Below are positions 26,021 to 35,426 of a stretch of DNA of 64,000 nucleotides, one piece after another (position 1 is the first letter of the stretch; the number at the start of each line of letters is the position of its first letter). The stretch comes from Stutzerimonas stutzeri (GTDB taxonomy: Bacteria; Pseudomonadota; Gammaproteobacteria; Pseudomonadales; Pseudomonadaceae). Below the pieces are notes generated by a model, which saw only the letters and a list, made by a program, of their open reading frames with translations, had not been told where the DNA came from and searched no databases. Location of the stretch: NCBI RefSeq assembly GCF_024448695.1, contig NZ_JAMOHY010000001.1, positions 388,051 through 452,050 of the forward strand, in the 5' to 3' direction. Both the position numbers and the translations under genes were made by a program.

Positions 26021-26112
26021 CCACGAAAGCAGACGGCTATGTCGCGCACAAGATTGCTAATGGCGCCATCAAAAATCCGATAGAGCGGGCATTACAATAC
26101 CCTTTCTCCACC

Positions 26113-26150
26113 TTGATAACGATATAAAAGGTATTTTATTGCCTTTTATA
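26113..26150. promoter_or_regulatory. Candidate operator and promoter of hipA-hipB
   Basis: TATAAAAGG (26123-26131) and CCTTTTATA (26142-26150) form a perfect inverted repeat with ten bases between. TTGATA at 26113 could be a -35 box, which would place the -10 box inside the repeat. An autorepressed HipB-type operator is a reasonable guess. Confidence 0.5.
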
Positions 26151-26179
26151 GTGCGTCGGGCTATTTTTTAGGCAGTTTG

Positions 26180-27520
26180 ATGCCGGTAGCAAACATGTAT
26201 CCACTCACGCTGCAGATATATACAAACCATGCATGGCACGATGCCATGCAGCTCACTTTTGGACGACCCGAACTGGGGCTAGCCGGCGCCTGTTCTTATG
26301 CCTATAGGCAGGAATATCTCGTTGATGTTCTGGATAACATGGGCAGCCGGCTGGGCGATGCGGTTAGCGCCACACTACCGCTGGGCTGGGATCTCTGGCG
26401 CCTCCCCCATGCCCCGAGTTTCCTCTTCGACATTCTGCCTTCAGGAGCGGCTCGTCGATTCCTGCTCAAACGCTTGGCAGGTGAGCGCCCCGAGGAACTC
26501 GATCTTGATCTTTTTCTGCTGAGTCGCTGCACACCGGCGCCAATCGGTAACCTACGCATCAAGGAGGCGGCAGAAACTATCGCCGGTAGCCCGATGCTGG
26601 GCTTCTCGCGGGACGACGTCGTCAGTCGCGACGCACGCTTCCTTGAGTATGCCTACGAGCAAGGCGCCGCCATCGGTGGCGCCACTGGCGCAGGCGGTGA
26701 GGCGCCCAAGCTACTTTTGACCGAAGATCGGCAGGGGGCACTACACCCCGATGCCGCGTTGCCTGATGCAGAAGTCACTCGGCATTGGTTTGTAAAATTC
26801 GCACGCAACAAAGCCAACAAGACCGACCAGGATATTCTGCGCAGCGAATTCTGCTATTACCGGAGCATCCAGAAGCTGGGGATGAATACCGTTGACGCTG
26901 AAGGTTTGTCATTGGAAGAAGCGCGCAAGCCCAGCTTGTGGATGCAGCGCTTCGATCGCAATGTCACCGTCAATGGCGTTGACAGAACTGCCGTCGAATC
27001 CATGTATTCGCTGACGAGCGTGACCGAACCTGGCAGCTATCTGTCGCACATCCACGTGCTGCAACAGCTCGTCGAGCTTTGGCAAAGTGCGGGACAAGGC
27101 GAGCAGGTCGGCGATCTGGTATTTGAGTATCTGCAACGCGATCTGCTGAACCTGATTCTGGGCAACTCAGACAACCATGGCCGCAACACATCGATTCTGC
27201 GCACGGACAAGGGCGTAAAACTGGCACCTATCTATGACCTGGCTCCCATGGTTATGGACGATGAAGGCGTGACACGCACGACCAAGTGGCCGCAGCCCAT
27301 TGAACTGGCTGGCGAGGTGGACTGGCGCAAAGCCTGTGATGCGGTGGTGTCATGGACCGATTCAGAAGCCTTGTTCGAGCGGCTCAGAGCAGCTGCACGA
27401 CAGTTCATGGCCTTACCCGACCTGCTAACTGATGAAGGCGTGCCTCAGGCAACCATGAATCATCCGCGTATCGCGCTACGCAACCTGCCTCAGCGTCTCA
27501 CCAGCTGGGGGCTCATCTGA
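26180..27520 (+). CDS. hipA: HipA-like serine/threonine kinase toxin
   Basis: A 446-residue HipA-family protein. In E. coli HipA phosphorylates glutamyl-tRNA synthetase and causes persistence; the target here is unknown. Visible elements are the N-terminal domain (LTFGRPELGLAGACSYAY), a glycine-rich GGATGAGGEAPKLLL segment, HWFVKFARNK with the ATP-binding Lys, LWMQRFDR, the catalytic GNSDNHGRNTSIL (Asp331) and the metal-binding KLAPIYDLAPM. I start at ATG 26180, preceded by AGGCA; a TTG one codon before is less likely. The antitoxin gene follows directly, the reverse of the classical hipB-hipA order. Base composition is a little lower in GC than that of the core genes, which suggests acquisition. 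Confidence 0.85.
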   Translation: MPVANMYPLTLQIYTNHAWHDAMQLTFGRPELGLAGACSYAYRQEYLVDVLDNMGSRLGDAVSATLPLGWDLWRLPHAPSFLFDILPSGAARRFLLKRLAGERPEELDLDLFLLSRCTPAPIGNLRIKEAAETIAGSPMLGFSRDDVVSRDARFLEYAYEQGAAIGGATGAGGEAPKLLLTEDRQGALHPDAALPDAEVTRHWFVKFARNKANKTDQDILRSEFCYYRSIQKLGMNTVDAEGLSLEEARKPSLWMQRFDRNVTVNGVDRTAVESMYSLTSVTEPGSYLSHIHVLQQLVELWQSAGQGEQVGDLVFEYLQRDLLNLILGNSDNHGRNTSILRTDKGVKLAPIYDLAPMVMDDEGVTRTTKWPQPIELAGEVDWRKACDAVVSWTDSEALFERLRAAARQFMALPDLLTDEGVPQATMNHPRIALRNLPQRLTSWGLI

Positions 27521-27808
27521 ATGGAGATTACAGAGCGTGACCGCACCCTGACGGAAATACGGACGCAACTGGCTGCCGGCGATATCACCATTGGTCAAGC
27601 CGTCCGCAGGCTGCGCAAGGAAGTCACCGGCCTGCAACAGGCCAGGTTCGCCCAGATGTGCAAGCTGTCTCTGCGCGCGCTGCGTCAGCTGGAACAGGAT
27701 GAGGCCAACCCAACCCTGCACACGCTGAACAGCGTATTCAGCCCCTTCGGCATGCAGGTCGGCATCGTATCGAAGCCGAGGCATTCCACAGAACTGCCAA
27801 AGGCTTGA
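27521..27808 (+). CDS. hipB: HipB-like XRE-family antitoxin
   Basis: A 95-residue protein with one helix-turn-helix domain of the XRE type: TGLQQARFAQMCKLSLRALRQLEQDEANPTLHTLNSVFSPFG (shown here only as landmarks: RFAQMCKLS, RALRQLEQDEANPTLHTL). It starts at the base after the hipA stop (TGAATG), so translation is probably coupled. It should bind and neutralise the HipA-like kinase and repress the pair through the palindrome at 26123-26150. The first 25 residues form an extra N-terminal helix. Confidence 0.82.
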   Translation: MEITERDRTLTEIRTQLAAGDITIGQAVRRLRKEVTGLQQARFAQMCKLSLRALRQLEQDEANPTLHTLNSVFSPFGMQVGIVSKPRHSTELPKA

Positions 27809-27832
27809 GACCATCGGCAGGTTGAACCTGCC

Positions 27833-29254
27833 TTACGCCTTACGAATCTTCTCGACAATGGCCGTGGTCGAACTGTTTTCCACCAAGCCCAGAACGCGCA
27901 CCTCGCCGCCCCAGGCTTTGACTAGTTCGGCACCGACCACCTGATCGACACCATAGTCACCGCCTTTGACCAGCACATCGGGGCGTACTTGAGCCAGCAG
28001 GCTCTCCGGGGTGTCCTCGGCAAAGCACACCACCCAGTCCACCGCTTCCAGTCCGGCCAGCACAGCCATGCGTCGATCCACGGTATTGATCGGGCGCCCC
28101 GGCCCTTTCAGGCGGCTGACCGATGCGTCGTCATTGACCGCAACAATCAACCGGTCACCTTGAGCGCGGGCCTGCTCCAGATAGGTCACATGCCCGGCGT
28201 GCAGGATGTCGAAGCAGCCATTGGTAAAGACGATCTTCTCGCCCTGAGCGCGTGCATCCTCGACCACGGTCAGCAACTGCTCGACCGTCATGGTGCCGCG
28301 CCCCGAGCCTTCCTCACGCTGTATGGCGCGGCGCAATTCAGGGGCGCTGACGCAAGCAGTACCCAACTTGGCGACGACAATGCTGGCAGCCAGGTTAGCC
28401 AGCGCCACAGCTTGCGGTAGCTCGGCGCCGGCAGCCAGCGCGGCAGCCAGGGTGGAAATCACGGTGTCGCCGGCACCCGTCACATCGAATACTTCGCGCG
28501 CCCGTGCCGGCAGGTGCAATGCTGCCTGGTCAGGGCGCAGCAGCGTCATGCCGTGCTCGCCACGGGTCACCAGCAGCGCATCCAGTTCAAGACTGCGCAT
28601 CAGCGCGGCACCCTTGGCCACCAGTTCGGCCTCATCGGCGCAACGCCCGACGATGGCCTCGAACTCGCCCAGGTTCGGCGTGATCAGCGAGGCGCCGCGA
28701 TAGATTTCAAAGTCCTTGCCCTTGGGGTCGGCCAGTACCGGGATGCCACGACCGCGTGCGGCCTGGATCAGCGCTTGATGATTCTTCAGCGCACCCTTGC
28801 CGTAGTCCGACAGCACCAGCACCTTGACCCCGGCCAGCAGGCTTTCGACCTCACCCAGCAGCGCCGCCGGATCGGTGTCGAAGGGCTCTTCGAAATCCAT
28901 TCGCAGCAGTTGCTGATGACGGCTCATGACCCGCAGTTTGACGATGGTCGGCTGATGATCGAGACGCTGGAAATGCGCCTGCACACCGGCTGCCGCCAGG
29001 CTGTCAGACAGGCTCTGGCAGGCTTCATCTTCACCCGTGACCCCCACCAGCGCCACCGGCGCGCCCAGCGCTGCGATGTTCAGCGCCACGTTGGCCGCGC
29101 CACCGGGGCGATCCTCGATCTGCTCGACCTTGACCACCGGCACTGGCGCTTCCGGCGAAATCCGCGATGTGCCGCCATGCCAGTAACGATCAAGCATGAC
29201 ATCGCCCACTACCAGAACGGGGGCTTGGTCAAAACGGGGCATGGACAGCTTCAT
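27833..29254 (-). CDS. hldE: Bifunctional heptose 7-phosphate kinase / heptose 1-phosphate adenylyltransferase
   Basis: HldE provides two steps towards ADP-heptose for the inner core. The 473-residue protein has an N-terminal ribokinase-type kinase ([41 protein letters not shown], and [17 protein letters not shown] with the catalytic Asp) and, from about residue 340, a nucleotidyltransferase ([18 protein letters not shown] with the HxGH motif, [28 protein letters not shown]). Full length and intact. It is the last gene of the msbA-mig-14-dnpA-hldE run, after an 83-bp gap. Confidence 0.95.
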   Translation of the reverse strand: MKLSMPRFDQAPVLVVGDVMLDRYWHGGTSRISPEAPVPVVKVEQIEDRPGGAANVALNIAALGAPVALVGVTGEDEACQSLSDSLAAAGVQAHFQRLDHQPTIVKLRVMSRHQQLLRMDFEEPFDTDPAALLGEVESLLAGVKVLVLSDYGKGALKNHQALIQAARGRGIPVLADPKGKDFEIYRGASLITPNLGEFEAIVGRCADEAELVAKGAALMRSLELDALLVTRGEHGMTLLRPDQAALHLPARAREVFDVTGAGDTVISTLAAALAAGAELPQAVALANLAASIVVAKLGTACVSAPELRRAIQREEGSGRGTMTVEQLLTVVEDARAQGEKIVFTNGCFDILHAGHVTYLEQARAQGDRLIVAVNDDASVSRLKGPGRPINTVDRRMAVLAGLEAVDWVVCFAEDTPESLLAQVRPDVLVKGGDYGVDQVVGAELVKAWGGEVRVLGLVENSSTTAIVEKIRKA

Positions 29255-29337
29255 GAAGGCTCCGGCGGGCAGGAAAAAACGGCGGTGATCATAGCATGTG
29301 GAAGGAAAACGCCAGTCAGCGCAGAGCCCCAGGCCCG

Positions 29338-30732
29338 CTACAGCTTGCGGACCCAGAACAGCTCGTGGCGACGTACCGCCTTGCGAAAGAACTCGTCGTC
29401 CCCAGTTGTCGGCCAGCGACGACCCGCCAGAATGCGCTGAATACTCCGGCGCAGACGCTTCTTGAGTGGTAGAGGTACTTGCAGGTCATGCTGCATGGCC
29501 AGCGCCATGGCCTTGTCCAGCCGTGTCTCGGCACTCAACGTCGGGCTCCACAGCTGATCAGCCGGCAAAGGCTCGATAGCCGGCGGCAGGGCGATACCAC
29601 AGCCAGCCGGCCCCATGGGCCAGCGATCGTTGTCGTGCAGATGATTGGCGTAGAGCAGAAGGGCTTCGGGTTTCCACTCCCCCTCCTCTATTGCCTGACG
29701 AAGCGCACGGGTTGCGGCAACGTGATCGGCGTGCGGATCCAGCTCCGGGTGAGGGGTGATCACCACCTCGGGACGGAAATGCGCGAGCAGAGCCCGCAGA
29801 TCGGCCTGCAGGTTCTCCCACGTAGGCTGTCCGTCGCGGTCCCCTGGCAGCTGCAACGGGTTGTGCGCTCTCACAGTACGTATGTCGGTTTCACTCGACT
29901 CACGAGAACCAAAGACCCGCTCAGGCATGGCCTCCATCGCCGACAGTTGCAAACAGTAGTAGCCAAGCTGCACGCAGTACTGCTGCGCCACGCCCCCCCA
30001 CAGCGGCACAGCCAGGCTGCCCCAGGTGCGCAGCCGGCCTTTGAGCCGCGCCGCAGCAGTGCTGTCCAGGCCAAGGCGGCGGTAGTTATCAGCCTCAATC
30101 TCACCCTGGGTCAGCGTGACGATGGCCACCTCCCCGGTATGACTGTAGAGACCAAAGGCCGCCAGCTCGGCGTCATCGGCATGGGGCGCGATAATCAGCA
30201 CCCGCCGCTGCGTATAGTCGGGGTTACGCATGGCATGCAGCCTGACCTCGGCACCCAGGCGGCAGTAGCGGCTATCGAAACGCAGCGAACCCGCCCGCAA
30301 CGCCTCTTGCTGGCCGGACAGGTTCAGATAGCGCCGCCCTCTTACGCCGCGCTCGAAATCCTGGCGATCCCCACCGATATACACCCGCGGGTCACGCAGG
30401 CGTCCGGCCCAGGTCGCCTTGAGCTGCACTTCCAGAATCAGCGTTTCGCCATCAGGCAAGTCACCGGCCAGGTGCAGACAACCACGCTCGATACGTCCGT
30501 CCAGTTGCACGGCATTCGGGGGGAACTCGTAACGGTAATCTTCCTGCGGACGATAGAACAGGTGATCCGCAAACCACGCCTCGTGGGCAATCCAGCCCAG
30601 AACCACCAGCAGCGGCACCAGCCAGAAGCTGACGGTCACGCCTATCACCAGCAGCGCGACGAGCGCCGTCAGCATTGCAATACGTTTGTCACGACGATGC
30701 TGCCGCAACAGCTTTTGTTTGCGCGTGTCCAT
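29338..30732 (-). CDS. dnpA: PIG-L family de-N-acetylase (DnpA-like)
   Basis: A 464-residue protein with an N-terminal membrane segment ([23 protein letters not shown] broken here as [16 protein letters not shown], residues 20-45) and a PIG-L/LmbE deacetylase domain. The metal site is [17 protein letters not shown] near residue 170, and the second histidine pair is [18 protein letters not shown]. In P. aeruginosa the related DnpA is linked to fluoroquinolone persistence and lies in the LPS core region. Here it is two bases after the mig-14-like gene. It may remove an acetyl group from a core or lipid A amino sugar; this is not proven. Confidence 0.82.
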   Translation of the reverse strand: MDTRKQKLLRQHRRDKRIAMLTALVALLVIGVTVSFWLVPLLVVLGWIAHEAWFADHLFYRPQEDYRYEFPPNAVQLDGRIERGCLHLAGDLPDGETLILEVQLKATWAGRLRDPRVYIGGDRQDFERGVRGRRYLNLSGQQEALRAGSLRFDSRYCRLGAEVRLHAMRNPDYTQRRVLIIAPHADDAELAAFGLYSHTGEVAIVTLTQGEIEADNYRRLGLDSTAAARLKGRLRTWGSLAVPLWGGVAQQYCVQLGYYCLQLSAMEAMPERVFGSRESSETDIRTVRAHNPLQLPGDRDGQPTWENLQADLRALLAHFRPEVVITPHPELDPHADHVAATRALRQAIEEGEWKPEALLLYANHLHDNDRWPMGPAGCGIALPPAIEPLPADQLWSPTLSAETRLDKAMALAMQHDLQVPLPLKKRLRRSIQRILAGRRWPTTGDDEFFRKAVRRHELFWVRKL

Positions 30733-30734
30733 AC

Positions 30735-31631
30735 TTACACCTGAAAGACCGGAACCCGGTTACACCAGCGGTCCTTGTATTCACGGTCCGCACGGCCAAA
30801 GGAATAACGCAGTGGCTTGCCCAGCGCACGCGCCTCAGCCCAGGCCGCCTGGGTGTTGACGAAGCTCAGCACACTGCCAGGACTGAAGTCGCGCTGCTGG
30901 GGATCGACGCCCCCGTTGATGTACTCGACCGATACCCACTTGGGCGACTCGACCCGGTAGAGCACCTGGATGGCGATGGGTTGCTCGTCGAGCAGCACCA
31001 CCGAACCGGTCATGAATTCCCGCAGCAGGTCGAACACTTCATGAAGATGCGCCTTGCCGGGCGCTTCGAAATTCCAGCGGCGCTGAAAAAGATCGGCATA
31101 CATCGCCGCCTGCTCTGCCGGGGAAAAATCCTGCATCGGACGCAATACACCGCCCGCTTCCTCCAGCAAGCGCTGCTCGCGCCGCTGGTTGTAGCGGAAC
31201 TTCTTCGAATACTGTTCCGGCTCACGGGCCAAGGCCAGGCCCTCCGGCTGCTCGCGCAATGTACTGATCGCGCCAGAATTAAGCTCGGAGACGTAACGCA
31301 TGCGCTGACGTACCGGCACACCGACCTGCTCAGCAACCGGCAGGATGATTTCAGCATTACCCAGATCGAACAGGCCACGTTTGCCGGTCTTTTTCAGAAC
31401 ATCCTTGGAAAGCGCCAGATACCGCCCCCAGCAAGGGATCGCAGCGACCCATTGGCCCTGCCGTTCCCAAGCCAGATAGCGCACCGGAATATTGGCAAGA
31501 CGGGCCAGACGTTCGACGACGTCTGGATGTGTGGCAACACTGCCACCATAGCGCTGCCAGATCTCGGCATAGGTGGGGGCATCAATAGTGCGCCAGCCGC
31601 GTTCGCGCCAGCGCTGAATAAACTGCAGCAT
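30735..31631 (-). CDS. mig-14: Mig-14-like acetyltransferase fold protein
   Basis: A 298-residue protein that matches my memory of the Mig-14 family (resistance to antimicrobial peptides). It has a GNAT-like C-terminal half with YSKKFRYNQRREQRLLEEAGG, YADLFQRRWNFEAPGK and SYEIN-like SVEYINGGVDPQQRDFSPGS, as in FemAB-type acyl transfer proteins. No signal peptide is seen. It lies between msbA (9 bp) and dnpA (2 bp), so all three should share a transcript and may modify the cell surface together. The reaction is unknown. Confidence 0.75.
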   Translation of the reverse strand: MLQFIQRWRERGWRTIDAPTYAEIWQRYGGSVATHPDVVERLARLANIPVRYLAWERQGQWVAAIPCWGRYLALSKDVLKKTGKRGLFDLGNAEIILPVAEQVGVPVRQRMRYVSELNSGAISTLREQPEGLALAREPEQYSKKFRYNQRREQRLLEEAGGVLRPMQDFSPAEQAAMYADLFQRRWNFEAPGKAHLHEVFDLLREFMTGSVVLLDEQPIAIQVLYRVESPKWVSVEYINGGVDPQQRDFSPGSVLSFVNTQAAWAEARALGKPLRYSFGRADREYKDRWCNRVPVFQV

Positions 31632-31640
31632 TCAGTATCC

Positions 31641-33458
31641 CTACTTGTCAGACTCTTCGTCCTTGAACTGCGTGGCGTGAAGCCTGGCGTAGGCACCATT
31701 GACCGCAAGCAGCTCGGCATGGCTGCCGCGCTCGACAATCCGCCCCTGCTCCATGACCAGAATCAGATCGGCTTTCTCGATGGTGCTCAGGCGGTGGGCA
31801 ATGACCAGCGTGGTGCGACCCGTCATCACATGATCCAGCGCACCCTGAATATGTCGCTCGGATTCGGTGTCCAGCGCGGAAGTCGCCTCATCCAGAATCA
31901 GCACGGGCGCGTTCTTCAGCAGCGCACGGGCAATGGCCAGACGCTGGCGCTGACCTCCGGAAAGCAGCACACCATTCTCGCCAATCTGGGTCTGGTAACC
32001 CTGCGGCATCTGCTCGATAAATTCATCGGCGTAGGCATCGCGAGCCGCACGCTGGATATCTTCAAGCGGCGCGCCGGCCAGATCGCCATACGCGATATTA
32101 TTGGCGACCGTGTCGTTGAACAGCGTGACCTGCTGAGTAACCAGGGCGATATGCCTGCGCAGATTACGGAGCGTGTAATCACCGACCTCAACACCATCCA
32201 GCAGAATCTGCCCCCGGTCATGGTGATAGAAGCGTGGGATCAGGTTCGCCAGGGTGGACTTGCCGCTGCCCGAGCGCCCGACCAGCGCCACCATCTGGCC
32301 TGGCTCGACGGTGAAGCTGATGTCGTGCAGCACCTGCTTGTCAGTGCCTGGGTAGACGAAGCTGAGCCCCTCAACCTCCAGCCGCCCGGAAATACGCTCT
32401 CGCTCGATCGTGCCTGTATCGATTTCAGGCTCTTCATCCAGCTGCTCGAAGATACTTTCAGCGCCGGAAACGCCTTTCTGGATGGTGGAGCTCACTTCCG
32501 AGAGCTGGCGAATCGGCTTGGGCAGCAGGCCGGCCAGGGTGATATAGGCCACCAGATCGCCCGCCGAGGCATCACCGCGCAGCAGCAGCACCAGAAACAT
32601 CAAGACCGCCATGGCGCTGTAGATCACCAGCTGCAGGCTGGGGGTATAGACCGCGTTGGTCTTCACCATACGCAGCTGCTTGCCTGTATTGTCCTGGCTG
32701 GACGCCAGAAAACGCGCCTGCTCGTAAGGCTCGCCACCGAAGCTGCGCACCACCCGGTAACCCTGGATGGTCTCTGAGGCAACATGCGTCACATCACCCA
32801 TCGCCACCTGAATCTTTTTGCTCTGCTTGCGAAATTTCTTGCTGGCGCTGGAGACCATCACACCAATCAACGGCAGGATCGCCACCATCACCAGCGTCAG
32901 CTTCCAGTTCATCCACAGCAGGGTGGCAAACAGGAAAATCACCGTCATCCCTTCGCGGACGACCACCTTGATCGCATCTGTCGCAGCACCGGTGACCATG
33001 GTCACATTGTAGGTGATACGCGAAATCAGATGGCCGGAGTTATGGCTGTCGAAATAGCGATTGGGCAGCGTCAGCATGTTGTTGAACAGCGCCACACGCA
33101 GGTCGTGTACCAGCCCCAGTGAGACCTTGGCCAGAAAGAAATTGCCAAGAAAGGAACCGACTCCCTGCAGCAGGGCTATGAGCACGATCAGTAAAGGCAC
33201 GGCCTGTAGCAGCTTGAGCTCAGCAATCCAAGGCGCATGCTCTAGCAACCAAGGCACCCTAACGAACAACCCGGCATCCGGATTACTCAGGCCGTCTACA
33301 AAGAACTTGAGGATGTAGCCGAGCATCGGCTGGGTGGAGGCGAATATCAGGAAGCCCAAGATACTGACTACGAACATACCGATATAAGGTCGAACGTACG
33401 TCAGCAGCCGCAGGTAAATGCTCAGGCTCGAAGGGGCAGATGAAATTGGAGAAGCCAT
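31641..33458 (-). CDS. msbA: Lipid A core flippase, ABC transporter
   Basis: MsbA flips lipid A-core across the inner membrane. The 605-residue half transporter has six membrane spans in residues 15-320 (FVVSILGFLIFASTQPML is the first) and an ATPase with VALVGRSGSGKSTLANLI, LLSGGQRQRLAIARAL and VLILDEATSALDTES. It opens MASPISSAPSSLSIYLRLL. It is divergent from the kinase-like gene at 33562, with 103 bp between them for both promoters, and is first in the run leading to hldE. Confidence 0.94.
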   Translation of the reverse strand: MASPISSAPSSLSIYLRLLTYVRPYIGMFVVSILGFLIFASTQPMLGYILKFFVDGLSNPDAGLFVRVPWLLEHAPWIAELKLLQAVPLLIVLIALLQGVGSFLGNFFLAKVSLGLVHDLRVALFNNMLTLPNRYFDSHNSGHLISRITYNVTMVTGAATDAIKVVVREGMTVIFLFATLLWMNWKLTLVMVAILPLIGVMVSSASKKFRKQSKKIQVAMGDVTHVASETIQGYRVVRSFGGEPYEQARFLASSQDNTGKQLRMVKTNAVYTPSLQLVIYSAMAVLMFLVLLLRGDASAGDLVAYITLAGLLPKPIRQLSEVSSTIQKGVSGAESIFEQLDEEPEIDTGTIERERISGRLEVEGLSFVYPGTDKQVLHDISFTVEPGQMVALVGRSGSGKSTLANLIPRFYHHDRGQILLDGVEVGDYTLRNLRRHIALVTQQVTLFNDTVANNIAYGDLAGAPLEDIQRAARDAYADEFIEQMPQGYQTQIGENGVLLSGGQRQRLAIARALLKNAPVLILDEATSALDTESERHIQGALDHVMTGRTTLVIAHRLSTIEKADLILVMEQGRIVERGSHAELLAVNGAYARLHATQFKDEESDK

Positions 33459-33561
33459 AGGGAGCCGTCATCAAAAAAAGGCGTCAATTCTATCACAGCC
33501 TTAATAAGGCCTCTTTGAGCAGGTAAGATAGCCGACCTACTGCTGATCAGGCCCCCCTTGA

Positions 33562-34206
33562 ATGACCATGCGCACGCTTGACTACGCCCAATATAGCGCC
33601 CTGCGTGAAGGGGCAGAGGTACTTGAAGCCGACGGTTCGGGCGACAAAGTGCTGCGCCTGGCAGATGGATCATTCCTGAAGCTATTTCGGCGCAAGCGCC
33701 TTATATCGTCCGCACTCTGGTATCCCTATGCTCAGCGCTTTGCCGACAACTGTCAGGCATTGACCGAGCGCAACATCCTCTGCCCACACGTCCGTGATGT
33801 CTTTCGAATCAGCGGAATCGCCCGCGACGCCGTGCATTACGACCCTCTACCCGGGCACACGTTGCGCCAATTACTGGGCGAGGTCGAGCAAGCCGACCAC
33901 CTGAAAGCACAATTCGGTCAGTTGCTCGCCAGACTCCACGAACAGGGGATTTATTTTCGTTCCGCACACCTGGGCAACATAGTTCTGACGCCCGAGGGTG
34001 AATTAGGATTGATCGACGTCGCCGATTTGCACGTACGCAAAACGGCGCTGCCACGGTCACTGCGGCTACGCAATTTCAAACACATGCTCCGTTACGAAAA
34101 AGATCGCCAGTGGCTGCTGAGCCAGGATGGAGGCTTTTTTATTGGCAGCTACCTAGCCAACCAGTCAGTCTGCGATGCCACGGAGCTAGCTGCAGTGCTG
34201 CACTAG
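33562..34206 (+). CDS. Small kinase-like protein (BUD32/LPS kinase-like)
   Basis: A 214-residue protein with the shape of a eukaryotic-like small kinase: FLKLFRRKRL with a possible ATP-binding Lys, a middle PLPGHTLRQLLGEVEQ, LHEQGIYFRSAHLGNIVLTPEGELGLIDVADLHV as the catalytic and metal loops. The usual HxD catalytic motif is FRSAHLGN here, so the catalytic Asp appears to be replaced and activity is doubtful. A related gene lies beside msbA in P. aeruginosa (PA4998 region). It probably acts in core assembly. A second ATG two codons later is an alternative start. Confidence 0.72.
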   Translation: MTMRTLDYAQYSALREGAEVLEADGSGDKVLRLADGSFLKLFRRKRLISSALWYPYAQRFADNCQALTERNILCPHVRDVFRISGIARDAVHYDPLPGHTLRQLLGEVEQADHLKAQFGQLLARLHEQGIYFRSAHLGNIVLTPEGELGLIDVADLHVRKTALPRSLRLRNFKHMLRYEKDRQWLLSQDGGFFIGSYLANQSVCDATELAAVLH

Positions 34207-34343
34207 AACGGAGTCGACGGGCCTGGGCCAGAGGTAGCTTTTTCGACTTTGGCATCAGGATGCATCATGATGCCACTTTGAAATCATTGTCGATCAGCAA
34301 TAGCCTCTGAAGAGGGGGCAGATTTAAGGCATATCTCTACACC

Positions 34344-35246
34344 ATGACGCCAGAGCCACAAGAACGACTACAGCCGCTTTCGCAATCCGCCAAACCGCAG
34401 CCGCTGATCTCAATCGTCGCCCCTTGCTACAACGCCGAGAAGTATCTGGAAGATGCACTACAAAGCATCTTTGCTCAGGACTATCCCCACTTCGAAGTCA
34501 TCATCGTTGATGATGGCTCGACGGATAGCAGCCTGGCCATGCTTCGAAGACTGCAAAGCACTTACAATTTCCAGCTCCTGTCCCAACAAAACCAGGGTGT
34601 TAGTGCGACGCTAAATAATGGGCTCAAACTAGCCAGGGGCGTCTATGTTTCCACGCCGGACCTGGACGACATCATGCTCCCACACTCGCTCAGTGTCAGG
34701 GCCAGATACCTTGATGAGCACCCCAGAGTAGGCTGCGTAGGCGCTTTGATTGCTTACATGGACAGCGACGGGACAGATATCAAAAGTCAGCACCGCACCC
34801 AGGTGAAGAAATTCAGTTTTGACCGAATTGTTAGCGAAGCCGTGGTCATCGGTGCACCCGGCGCGCTTTATCGCATGGAAGCCTTACAAGCGGCGCAGTT
34901 CTACGACCCGAACATAAAAGTTCAGGACTTCCAGATTACACTCAGAATCGCCAGCAAGGGTTACGAAGTACACGAACTACCAATGTGTGTCACACGTTAC
35001 CGTCGACACCCGAACAACCTGTCCAGAAGATTCAAGGTGCTATTTGATGCCGATATGCTGGCGATGGCTCCCTACCAGTCGCACCCTGGATACCAGAAGG
35101 GCAGGACGGTACTGGTCAATAAGGCATTGAAGTATGCGGCTGTTGCCGACAAGAAGTACGCTTGGAGCCTGTTGCGTACCATTCCGCTACGCCAGTACAA
35201 CTGGACAACACTCAAACGCCTAAAGCGCCTCGTGCTTCATCGATGA
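34344..35246 (+). CDS. Family 2 glycosyltransferase
   Basis: A 300-residue GT-A glycosyltransferase: LISIVAPCYNAEKYLEDALQSI, DYPHFEVIIVDDGSTDSSLAML, TLNNGLKLARGVYVSTPDLDDIM with the DxD-like acidic group, and VQDFQITLRIASKGYEVHELP in the acceptor part. The C-terminal tail is basic. In P. aeruginosa a rhamnosyltransferase gene (wapR) occupies a similar place near waaL, but I cannot tell the sugar. It is convergent with waaL, and a 12-bp inverted repeat lies in between. Confidence 0.8.
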   Translation: MTPEPQERLQPLSQSAKPQPLISIVAPCYNAEKYLEDALQSIFAQDYPHFEVIIVDDGSTDSSLAMLRRLQSTYNFQLLSQQNQGVSATLNNGLKLARGVYVSTPDLDDIMLPHSLSVRARYLDEHPRVGCVGALIAYMDSDGTDIKSQHRTQVKKFSFDRIVSEAVVIGAPGALYRMEALQAAQFYDPNIKVQDFQITLRIASKGYEVHELPMCVTRYRRHPNNLSRRFKVLFDADMLAMAPYQSHPGYQKGRTVLVNKALKYAAVADKKYAWSLLRTIPLRQYNWTTLKRLKRLVLHR

Positions 35247-35316
35247 CCAGCAAGGGGAAGCGTCGGAAGAAGACTAACCCTGAGGTCCAGCTACTTGCAC
35301 CAGCAGGATAGTTAAC

Positions 35317-35363
35317 CTGCATGAGTCGGGCCGATTGATAGCCGCTTCTTTCGACTCATGCAG
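35317..35363. repeat. Inverted repeat between convergent genes
   Basis: CTGCATGAGTCG at 35317-35328 is repeated inverted at 35352-35363 with 23 bases between. It could be a weak two-way terminator, but there is no T run on either side. Confidence 0.55.
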
Positions 35364-35426
35364 CGCAGTCTTGACCTGAGCGGTCTTGGCAGGGAGCTGG
35401 TGCCATTGCCTAGAGACTTGGCAGAA

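Noticed and set aside
30675..32777. Open frame of 700 codons across dnpA, mig-14 and msbA on the plus strand
   Set aside because: It crosses three well-supported genes of the other strand and shows no domain.
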